Positions 44,901 to 52,422 of a DNA stretch of 64,000 bases are shown piece after piece. The stretch covers positions 372,001-436,000 of the forward strand of contig DATNEW010000026.1 of NCBI GenBank assembly GCA_035606695.1, written 5' to 3'. This stretch comes from Gemmatimonadaceae bacterium. GTDB taxonomy: Bacteria; Gemmatimonadota; Gemmatimonadetes; Gemmatimonadales; Gemmatimonadaceae. Every line of letters starts with the position of its first letter. The first letter of the stretch is position 1. The notes beneath the pieces are model-generated. The model searched no databases. It worked only from the letters and a program-made list of their open reading frames with translations, and was not told where the DNA came from. The position numbers were made by a program, and so were the translations under genes.

Positions 44901-47900
44901 ACCGCGGCGATTCAGCTCATCGCCGACTACGACTACGGGCAATTCGGCGTCGCGCTCCACGAAGCCGACACCGCGCGCGTCGTCGGCACGCGGGCCGATG
45001 CCATCCCGCCGACGATCGCGATCACGCCTGCCGACGGGGCGACGGTGTCGACGCGGCTCGCTTCGGTGGCCGTGGATGTGTGCGACTCCGACGGCATCGT
45101 GACCGCGCCGGCGGCGACCTTCAACGGGGTGACGGTCACCGGTACGTATGTGTCGACGACCGTGAGCGGCTGCGCGACGTCCGGGACGGCGACATTCGCC
45201 GTGCCGGCGCTCACTACGCTGAACACGTTTGTCGCGACGACAACCGACGGCGTGCATACTACTTCTCTAACACGCACCTTCAACTACGACGAGGCGAACG
45301 ACGAGCAGCCGCAAACCACCGCGCTGGCGGCGTCGCATGTCGTGGCCGGCGGAGCCGCGGCGTCGGAGACGTTCACCGTCCGGAATCCCGGCTCCCTCGC
45401 GGCGACCTATACACTGACGCCGACGTGCGGCGCGCTCGCGAGCGGGTGCAGCGCGTCGGCCTCGTCGCTCGCGCTCGCGGCGGGGCAGAGCAGTCAAGTC
45501 ACCGTGAGCTACACCGCGCAGGCGACGAGTAGCACGACGACAATTTCGCTCGCGTCGCGCTACGTGAGCACGAAGTCGACGACCGTGACGAGCCAGGCGA
45601 CGACGAATGTCACGATCGACGCGGAACCGCCGAACATCACGATCGTGTCGCCGACGAGCGATGTCGTGACGAGGGCACTCAGCCAGGCCATCGTCGTCGC
45701 GTGGTGTGATCAGAGCAGCGCCTTGGTAGAACGCCACGTGCGTCTCGATGGGCAACTGCTCCCCGACAATTTCGCACCGGTGACTGGCTGTGTGGCGTCG
45801 GGAACGTCGACGTGGCTGAATTGGCCGGTGAGTCCGGGTGCGCATACGATTACGGCGGATGCAATGGATGGCGTCGGTCACGTGACTACGGTCAGCACCT
45901 CCTTCACGATGCTCGCGCCCATCGCGAGCTTCCAACCGGACGTCACGCCAAAATCGATTTCCACGACAGTGGACATGAGCGCGTTGGCGACGCAGCAGTT
46001 CACCATTCGCAACGCAGGCAGCTTGCCTGCGACATACGTCCTCACCCCCTCGTGCCCTGCCGCGACCACGTGCGCCGTCTCGCGCTCGACGCTCACCGTC
46101 GCGCCAGGCTCGGCGGATACGGCGTCGGTGCTCTTCTCGACGCCGGTCATGCTCTCGATGTCGACCGCGGTCTCGGTCACGGCGACCTACACGGCGGTCG
46201 ACGGTCAGACGGTGAACGATCAGGGAAGTATTACGGCCTGGACCCCGTCCATCGAGAGCTATTACGCCGAGAGTGCCGCGCCCTTGGTCTCGTCCGCGTT
46301 GCTCAGCGTTGGATCGACGGCGACCTATACGTTCCAGGTCACCAATCTCACGTCGCATTTCAACCACTACAACGCGGGCTTCAACGGCGGCGGCCTCACG
46401 TTCGTCGTGGACTCGCTTGCGCACAACATCACGCTCGATCTTGGTCCAGGCGAGACGAAGGACGTGTCCGTCGAGGTGCAGGCGCCGAACGCGGCACTGC
46501 TGGCGCAGCTCTCGTTCAACGTGCGTGCCGTGTTGCCGACCGGGACGCAGCAAATTCTCCAAGTCGTTTGGACGACCGTTAGCACGATGCCCCATGCCGT
46601 CGTCGTAGTTCCCGCTGTGGGGCCGTTCCCGGTGAACCTGCCGCTACCGGGCGACTTCGGTGCCGAATATCTCATTCGCAACGTCAGCAATTCGACGGAC
46701 AGCTACTCTTATCAGTTTACTTGCAGCGGTCCGAGCGCCGGGTGCCACTCGAGTACGGGGTCGGTGAGCGGCACGATCACACTCGGACCGGGAGCGACAC
46801 AGACGATGACGGGCACGTTTGACGTTCCGCCCGGCACGACCGCTTCAGGCACCCAAGAGACCATCACGTTGAGTGTGGATGGCCTTGGCGCAGCCGCTGG
46901 AACGCACGCCGATGGCAGCATTCTCTATCTCCTTGGCCAGCAGACCATCTCCCATGCGGTGACCGTTACTCCTTCGTCCAGCTCGATCTCTGTTCCACCG
47001 GGCACCGTTAAACCGCTGTCGTTCACGATTCGGAACACGTCGACGGATCCCAGCGGGACACCGATGCACTTCAATTATTCGCTGAGCTGCGTCCCAAGCG
47101 CGGCATGCTCGTCGCAGACTGGCCAGACCGACCCGCTGGCGCCGAATGGCACGGGATCCGCTGAAGTGACGGTGAGCTTTGCTGCGCCGGGGACCGCTCC
47201 GAGCAGTGGAAGCGCGACGCTGACCGTGACCGGAGTGGAGGATCCGAGCCTGCATGCGACGGGTGTGTGGACGGTCACAACGCAATCTCTTGCGGACGTC
47301 GTTGTCGCGGCCATTGGCAAAAACCTCGGCGGTGCCGTGGAGCGCGGCGCCTGCGTCACGGTTCCGGCGGGAAGCAACGCAGCCTACGAATGCGGTGATT
47401 TGCGTCTGTCGCACGCCATGCCCGGTACGACCACGATGGGAGCGCTGCAGGCTCCGGTGCTCACGTACAATTCGCGCCATCATAACGAAAAGGCATTGTT
47501 CGCTGCCGACGTCTACGTGCCTCCGGGCAACGACGCCATAACCGGCGTCAATGCGCACGTGCTCATCACACCATCGGCTGGCGCTCAGGAGCAAGAGTTC
47601 GCCCACATGCCATTCGTCTGGCAAGCACAGTGGAATGGCGGGGCACCGCGCCGTCTCGTCGTTCCGGTCGATGTGAGCAGCCTCAAGACCGGGGCCTATC
47701 ACTATGCGATCGCCGTCGACATGCAGGGCGGCAGCACTACGACGCAGTATCGGGATACAGGCACCGTCGCGATCGTGAATCGACTCGACAGCCCATTTGG
47801 CGCCGGATGGTGGCTCGACGGTCTCGAGCAACTCGTTCCGTACTCGACGAATCAAAAACTGTGGGTCGCCGGCGACGGCAGCGCGCGGTTGTACACGCAG

Positions 47901-50900
47901 GCCAACGACTCTATTTGGACCGTGCAGCCGACGATCGATCGGCCAGACACGTTGATTCAGCGCGGTACGTCATGGTTCCGCGCGCTCCGCAACGGCGGCT
48001 ACGTTGAATTCGACAACCTTGGTCGCATGGACACGCTCGTCAGTGCGACGGGCATGCGGACAGTGTTTGCGTACGTCGATGCCGCGCACGCCACGCCGAT
48101 GTCGATGGAACTTCCGCGACCAGTTAGTAGCACGCGAGTGCAACGTTACACGTTCAACTATTTGTACCAGCCCCTCTCCGGAGGGCCAAGCTATTTGTCC
48201 AGTGTAGTGGCGCCGTCGAGCCCCGACGGTGCGCGCGTCATCAACGTGAGTCACGGAGCCGGTAAGATCACGATCTCCGGATTCTCGGGCCCGGACACGT
48301 ACGGCGTGTCGTTCGGGTATGACGCATCGGGACGATTGACGACTCGTACCGATCGCCGCGGGTTCACGACGCGTTTCGACTACGACGACGTCGCGAACGT
48401 GCTCACCGGCAGTACACTGCTAATGCAAGGATCGTCCGCCGACCTGGTCCAATCGTTCTGCGCGGCGGAGGCGACGAGTCTCTTGCCATGTGAGGCGAAT
48501 CCCACGGATTCGAGCGCTGTTGTCACAACGCTCACGAACCAGCGCGGCGCCGCCACGAAGATTTCGCTCAATGCATTCGGCGCCCTGACGAGACTAACCG
48601 ACGCGCTGGGTCGCAGCACGACGATCGAGCGTGCCGATTCACGCTGGCCCCTACTTCCGACCGCGGTCGTTCGACCGAATGGTTTCACGACCCGGATCGC
48701 CTACAACGAACGCGCGCTCATCGCCACGTCGACCGATCAGAATCCGTTTGCCAGCGGCGATGCCGTGACGACCTACGGCTGGAACGCGACGAGCCGCTTC
48801 GACGAGCTCGAGACGATTACCTCGCCGACCAACCAGCTCACGCGAATGGGCTACGACGGCAACGGCGACGTCGCGTGGCAGGAAGACGGGCGTGGCGCGC
48901 CGAGTCACGTGACGTTGATCCGGAACGCGGACCGGCAGGTGAATCGGGTTGAATCACCGTCGCCGGCGACCGCTGGAGGGATCGTCGCCACCGTCTACGG
49001 CTACGATGCCCAATCGGGCAATGTGAATCAGGTGACCACCCCGCGCGGTATGGTGACGACCACGACGGAGGATCTGATCGGCCGGCCGGTCCAAGTTCAG
49101 TCGCCTCTCAACGATGCACCGACGTCGCTCTGGCGGTACCAGACGTTCCGCTACGACACGCTCGATCGGGTTCGGTTCGAGATCGATTCCGCACCGGCGA
49201 ATCGCGTGAACGGCAACGGCTGGCAGGCGGTGCAAGTCGAAACTCGGTACGATGCGGAAGGAAACAGCCTGAACGCGATTCGAACCGTCAGGCCGGATAG
49301 CGGCACGCTTCAGGACATCGTCGTCGCGGCGGAGTACGACGGCGCCGGACGCATGACCCATCGCTACGATCCGAACAAGCCGGGCAGCGACGTGACGATG
49401 GCGTACGACGCATTGCAAGGTGTGGTCACTGTGACGCGGGGCGTCGGTGCCGGTACGGGCACGGATGTCACGTCGTTCGATGTGATCGGGCGACCGGTGA
49501 CGCGATCCGTTAGCGGCGTCCCGGCCTCCTCGGATCCGACCGCCGATGCTGATGTTCAACGCTTTGTGTATGACAACATGGACAACTTGGTAAGCGCGAC
49601 GAACAAATACGCGCAGGTTGGCCGTGCATACACGCTTGGTGGTGCGATCGCGAGTGACACGTTGAGAATCGCCGACACGGATCTCTCGGCATTCTCGCAC
49701 GTGTACGTGAACTCGTATCATTACGATCCGAGTGGTCGTCGGGTCTCATTCACCGCGCCAAACAACGTTGGCATGACCGGTGGACTCATCGGAACGGTGA
49801 ACTACGGATACGATCCGGTAACCGGCGCGCTCAGCTCGATCTCGGCGCCGTCGTACGGCACGTTCACGTACTTCACCGGCGCCGCCGGGGAACTCGACTC
49901 AGCCGTGGTGTCCGACGGTACGCGACAGCAGTACACGTACGACGCCGATGGGCGGCCGAAGACGCGTGTTGAGAAGGCCGCCGACAACACGGTCTATCAC
50001 AACGATTTCCTTACGATGGACGGCTCGGGCAACATGACGAATGTTGCGACGACGACGTTCGGTGCGGCCAAGTCGTTTGGGTTTGGATATACGGGACTCG
50101 GTGCCGTGCTCGTTGCCGGTGGTCCGCAAAACGAGAGCTACGCGCGCGATCCACTGGGCAACGCGCTGACTCGAAGTGTGTCCGCTACGACGTGGCAGGG
50201 AGATTTCACGAATCGCTTCGAGCCGCATTCGACGCGTATCAGCGGAATTACAGGAGTGCCCGCGGCGCAAACGGACTACTCGTTGACCCCGCACTTCGAT
50301 TTGCTCGGCAATCTCACGGAGCGGGATGAACTCGTCCATCTGCCGGTGACGTGCTGGCCTCAGCTCCAGTGCGCGCCAGACCAAACCCCCGGTGAGGCGT
50401 GGTCGAGTTTGTTCAACTCATATCGCGGAGACGGTCAGCTGGTGTCAAGCGTATTGCGGACGAGCAACGACGCTCTTCTGCAAATCGACACGACACAGGT
50501 GTTCCCGTACGCGTCGATGGGCCGTGGTGTGTTCGAGGAGTACCGGTACGATGCGCTGGGCCGTCGTGTATGGATGCGCGCGCATCGCGACCCGTACTGT
50601 CTCGATGTGAACGTGCGTGCGCTGCCGATCTGCGCGTCCGCGGTGGAGCGGTTCGTCTATGACGGGGATCAGGTGCTGTACGAGATTCGGCAGCCGGGAC
50701 ATGACACGGCGAGCGCCGCGGTTCTCGAGAACGATTTGGCGACTGATCCGCGCGTGGCTGGGCAGTACGGCGTGGTTGCGTATCTCAACGGCCCGGCGAC
50801 TGATGCGCCGCTCGCGATGGTGCGCGTGGAAAATGGCTTCGCCACCTACGCGATCCTGCATCGCGATTGGCAAGGCGCGGTGGATTTTGCGACGACGACG

Positions 50901-51755
50901 GCCGGTGGCGTGCTTGATTGTGGGCGTCCCGGTGCGATGGTCGGCTGCCAGCACATTCCATGGCCCGGGCTCGATATGAGCGTGGGCTTCCAGCGGCCCG
51001 TTAGTAATGTTGGATCAGACGCTTGGTGGGGGACGCTGATTGGGGGAAATCAGAATGCGACCGGCACCATCGACATGCGGGCGAGGCAGTTTGATCCGAA
51101 GTTGGGGCAGTTTATGCAGGAAGATCCGATTAGTCTCGCCGGTGGCCTGAATACTTACGGCTTTGCTGACGGAGACGCGGTGAATCACCGCGATCCAACC
51201 GGGTTGGAGCCGGATTGTCCGCCCGGCGTTCAGTGTCTCGACCCGACAACTTCATCGGCGATGCGAGTTATCCAAGACTTGAATTGGGCGCAAACCTGGG
51301 ACTACATCAAGGACAATTTTGGCGGTGCTGCGCGCTCGGTATTCGGATCAATGAGCGGTGGAGGGTCGCTCCATGGGCCTGCAGACAAAGTGGCCTGCAT
51401 TAGCGGGATCGCCACTGTCGCCATTACGGCGGCCTCGGACGCAACATTTGTCGTCGGAGGCGGCCTTGCGGCGAAGTCGGCAATCCTTGCTGCGCGTTCA
51501 GCTCGATTGAGCAGCATGTTTGTGCGGGGGTCGGAGCAAGGCCTGTACTTTGCCGCGCGGGCACGAGGTCGGGCTATGATCGCAACTAGTGGAGCGGTCG
51601 TGGCTGCCGCTGGCTATATAGGTTCGTTTGACAATCGGGGCACGCTGCAAACTCCCACGGCCGGAATGTTCGGAGTCGCGAGTGGTTGGGATTTCTTTCC
51701 TGTTGTCGCAACGATTCGCGCAGCGGGTCAAGCGATAAACGCATGCAAGCCGTGA
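41931..51755 (+). CDS. Giant secreted YD/RHS-repeat protein with four N-terminal tandem repeats and a variable C-terminal tail
   Basis: 3274 residues from the GTG at 41931, chosen because it gives a clean signal peptide (SLSFLRRRVATIALFLGCI..., ending ASVASG) and lies after a terminator-like hairpin. Residues 66-1025 are four tandem repeats of 239-241 residues, each with two beta-sandwich segments and paired Cys (QCTGWA..CW; SCGAF.GC). More Ig/CARDB-like beta domains follow to about 1950. From SPFGAGWWLDGLEQL the protein becomes an RHS/YD shell (FGYDASGRL, FDYDDVANVL, YDPVTGALSSI, YDALGRRVWMR), closing with the RHS core RQFDPKLGQFMQEDPISLAGGLNTYGF and DPTGL near residue 3090. The last about 180 residues match no family I know. 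It is probably an exported polymorphic toxin or surface protein. Confidence 0.9.
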   Translation: MSLSFLRRRVATIALFLGCIACIASVASGQFAAERMNSLSAGVTPTGTPSVVMGSLAGESSIPSLPPTVSPKFSPSQAVPFPIAAENNEIFTVMNLGTAPAVYTLRVQCTGWATNCWIKNFPQVIAVAPGTGRSFIVAFPSAGVLTAASEIPVDVKLIAEQRVGADTATQTLGTDVVSADTGVLHPVTGFHTPQLSPHAGSVSVPTGTSRTDSYTLKNLGNMTARYDLAASCGAFAGCSLSTPSVTLDPGVSGTVSVTYTPAATAGQSATIQLIADYDYMQYGVALHEADTSRVVSTTVVAPPRTMPPTVTPKATATQAQVFPLAVEDDQGFTVMNLGTAPAVYTLTARCTGWAASCWIKNVPRVIAIAPGAGRSLLVAFPGSGVLGSPAEVPVDIELVAEQRVGADTATQTLGTTVVSADTGLGHAVTGFHTPAISPHSGTVTDTVGIARTRTYTLQNLGNMTARYDLAASCGAFAGCTPSVPSITLDPGAAGTVNVTYMPPATAGQSATIQLIADYDYGQFGVALHEADTSRIVATTVAPPPPSLPPDVSPKQTAGQVHPFPLASEDDESFWITNHGATTAVYTLTTQCTGWAATCWLKSPRVIAVAPNVARNVLVAFPGSGILGSPAEVPIDVKLFVEQRVGADTVTQTLGTTVVSADSGIMHPTTGFHTPQLSPHSGTVTDTAGIARTQTYTLQNLGNMTARYDLAASCGAFTGCTPTVPSITLDPGASGTVGVTFSPPTSGGSATIQLIADYDYGQFGVALHEADTSRVAATTIVLPPATMPPQVFPKQTAGQVRVFPLASEDDESFSILNAGATTAIYTLSAQCTGWAASCWLKNVSRVISVAPNTERIILVAFPGSGILGSPAEVPIDVKLLVEQRVGADTSNQALGSTVVSADSGMTHPVTGYHRPLLSPHTATTGVTAGVTRTENYTLENMGNMTARYDLSASCGSFGTNGCALSAPSVTLDPGASSAVTITYTPPATGLPTAAIQLIADYDYGQFGVALHEADTARVVGTRADAIPPTIAITPADGATVSTRLASVAVDVCDSDGIVTAPAATFNGVTVTGTYVSTTVSGCATSGTATFAVPALTTLNTFVATTTDGVHTTSLTRTFNYDEANDEQPQTTALAASHVVAGGAAASETFTVRNPGSLAATYTLTPTCGALASGCSASASSLALAAGQSSQVTVSYTAQATSSTTTISLASRYVSTKSTTVTSQATTNVTIDAEPPNITIVSPTSDVVTRALSQAIVVAWCDQSSALVERHVRLDGQLLPDNFAPVTGCVASGTSTWLNWPVSPGAHTITADAMDGVGHVTTVSTSFTMLAPIASFQPDVTPKSISTTVDMSALATQQFTIRNAGSLPATYVLTPSCPAATTCAVSRSTLTVAPGSADTASVLFSTPVMLSMSTAVSVTATYTAVDGQTVNDQGSITAWTPSIESYYAESAAPLVSSALLSVGSTATYTFQVTNLTSHFNHYNAGFNGGGLTFVVDSLAHNITLDLGPGETKDVSVEVQAPNAALLAQLSFNVRAVLPTGTQQILQVVWTTVSTMPHAVVVVPAVGPFPVNLPLPGDFGAEYLIRNVSNSTDSYSYQFTCSGPSAGCHSSTGSVSGTITLGPGATQTMTGTFDVPPGTTASGTQETITLSVDGLGAAAGTHADGSILYLLGQQTISHAVTVTPSSSSISVPPGTVKPLSFTIRNTSTDPSGTPMHFNYSLSCVPSAACSSQTGQTDPLAPNGTGSAEVTVSFAAPGTAPSSGSATLTVTGVEDPSLHATGVWTVTTQSLADVVVAAIGKNLGGAVERGACVTVPAGSNAAYECGDLRLSHAMPGTTTMGALQAPVLTYNSRHHNEKALFAADVYVPPGNDAITGVNAHVLITPSAGAQEQEFAHMPFVWQAQWNGGAPRRLVVPVDVSSLKTGAYHYAIAVDMQGGSTTTQYRDTGTVAIVNRLDSPFGAGWWLDGLEQLVPYSTNQKLWVAGDGSARLYTQANDSIWTVQPTIDRPDTLIQRGTSWFRALRNGGYVEFDNLGRMDTLVSATGMRTVFAYVDAAHATPMSMELPRPVSSTRVQRYTFNYLYQPLSGGPSYLSSVVAPSSPDGARVINVSHGAGKITISGFSGPDTYGVSFGYDASGRLTTRTDRRGFTTRFDYDDVANVLTGSTLLMQGSSADLVQSFCAAEATSLLPCEANPTDSSAVVTTLTNQRGAATKISLNAFGALTRLTDALGRSTTIERADSRWPLLPTAVVRPNGFTTRIAYNERALIATSTDQNPFASGDAVTTYGWNATSRFDELETITSPTNQLTRMGYDGNGDVAWQEDGRGAPSHVTLIRNADRQVNRVESPSPATAGGIVATVYGYDAQSGNVNQVTTPRGMVTTTTEDLIGRPVQVQSPLNDAPTSLWRYQTFRYDTLDRVRFEIDSAPANRVNGNGWQAVQVETRYDAEGNSLNAIRTVRPDSGTLQDIVVAAEYDGAGRMTHRYDPNKPGSDVTMAYDALQGVVTVTRGVGAGTGTDVTSFDVIGRPVTRSVSGVPASSDPTADADVQRFVYDNMDNLVSATNKYAQVGRAYTLGGAIASDTLRIADTDLSAFSHVYVNSYHYDPSGRRVSFTAPNNVGMTGGLIGTVNYGYDPVTGALSSISAPSYGTFTYFTGAAGELDSAVVSDGTRQQYTYDADGRPKTRVEKAADNTVYHNDFLTMDGSGNMTNVATTTFGAAKSFGFGYTGLGAVLVAGGPQNESYARDPLGNALTRSVSATTWQGDFTNRFEPHSTRISGITGVPAAQTDYSLTPHFDLLGNLTERDELVHLPVTCWPQLQCAPDQTPGEAWSSLFNSYRGDGQLVSSVLRTSNDALLQIDTTQVFPYASMGRGVFEEYRYDALGRRVWMRAHRDPYCLDVNVRALPICASAVERFVYDGDQVLYEIRQPGHDTASAAVLENDLATDPRVAGQYGVVAYLNGPATDAPLAMVRVENGFATYAILHRDWQGAVDFATTTAGGVLDCGRPGAMVGCQHIPWPGLDMSVGFQRPVSNVGSDAWWGTLIGGNQNATGTIDMRARQFDPKLGQFMQEDPISLAGGLNTYGFADGDAVNHRDPTGLEPDCPPGVQCLDPTTSSAMRVIQDLNWAQTWDYIKDNFGGAARSVFGSMSGGGSLHGPADKVACISGIATVAITAASDATFVVGGGLAAKSAILAARSARLSSMFVRGSEQGLYFAARARGRAMIATSGAVVAAAGYIGSFDNRGTLQTPTAGMFGVASGWDFFPVVATIRAAGQAINACKP
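42126..45005 (+). repeat. Four tandem coding repeats of 717-723 bases
   Basis: Units start at 42126, 42849, 43572 and 44289 and end at 45005 (723, 723, 717 and 717 bases). Each begins with a PP-x-V-x-PK segment and ends after ADYDYGQFGVALHEADT and a short linker. Units two to four are closest to each other, consistent with recent duplication by unequal recombination. They encode envelope-type beta-sandwich domains. Confidence 0.93.
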
Positions 51756-51784
51756 GCTGATTCCGAGTATTTAGGAGAAACTCA

Positions 51785-52210
51785 ATGACACACCGTCCGG
51801 CTCGATATCCGGCAATTATAGATCGCATACGTACGTGGGTGATACTGGGCTTTGCGGTTGGCTGCCTATACGTGATGTATGTGCTGGTGCTGTACGGCCT
51901 GCGTGGGGCGGCCCCCTTTGATCGCGTTGGCGTGCGACTTCCTGCATTGGTCGTTGCATACCTCGGTTGCGGTATGGCCGGAGGTGCAATCATCGGCGCT
52001 CTTCAACCGCTCACGCGACAAACGTTCGGTTTATTCTTTGTCGCCATGGTTGCCGCGTTCGCAGTCGTCAGCGGCGTCGGGATGTCCATGTACGGCTTCG
52101 TGACGCGATGGTCGAATGAGAATTGGCTCCAAATGCTAATCTCGGCCGTGCTAATCGGAGGATTCTCGGCGGTGCTTCTCCGAGCAGTACGTACCGGTGA
52201 GAAGGACTGA
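51785..52210 (+). CDS. Small four-helix membrane protein, candidate immunity protein to the RHS tail
   Basis: 141 residues from an ATG with TTAGGAGAA upstream. Four hydrophobic helices are evident (about 15-37, 50-71, 79-100 and 115-133), with short polar loops and no catalytic motif. I do not recognise the family. It begins 29 bases after the giant RHS gene, in the same direction. Both it and the end of the RHS gene look lower in GC and less biased in codon use than their neighbours. In polymorphic toxin loci the gene right after the toxin tail encodes its immunity protein. A membrane immunity protein would fit a membrane-acting toxin; this is inference from position. Confidence 0.6.
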   Translation: MTHRPARYPAIIDRIRTWVILGFAVGCLYVMYVLVLYGLRGAAPFDRVGVRLPALVVAYLGCGMAGGAIIGALQPLTRQTFGLFFVAMVAAFAVVSGVGMSMYGFVTRWSNENWLQMLISAVLIGGFSAVLLRAVRTGEKD

Positions 52211-52272
52211 AACTTCAAGGGAGGCGGAGCCGTTGGCAGCGAGGCCGGAGCTGCGATTGAGTTCGGCTTTTC

Positions 52273-52293
52273 GCGAAGTATTTCTTACTTCGC
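52273..52293 (+). terminator. 8-bp stem hairpin after the candidate immunity gene
   Basis: GCGAAGTA (52273-52280) pairs perfectly with TACTTCGC (52286-52293) around a TTTCT loop, about 60 bases after the stop at 52210. It may end the transcript. The rest of the gap to 52422 holds no supported gene. Confidence 0.45.
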
Positions 52294-52422
52294 TCGCAAC
52301 AGAAAAGTCATTTGGATCCTTGCCAGGTCATCTCGCAAGCTCGAGACGCCGTCACCGCCGTGAAGTGACTCCTCTCGATTCGTAAAACACCAGCCCGATT
52401 CCCGCCACCGTGCGTCGCTGCC

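Noticed and set aside
42126-45005. Regular repeats considered as a CRISPR-like or satellite array
   Set aside because: Units of about 720 bases keep one open reading frame and encode a repeated protein domain.
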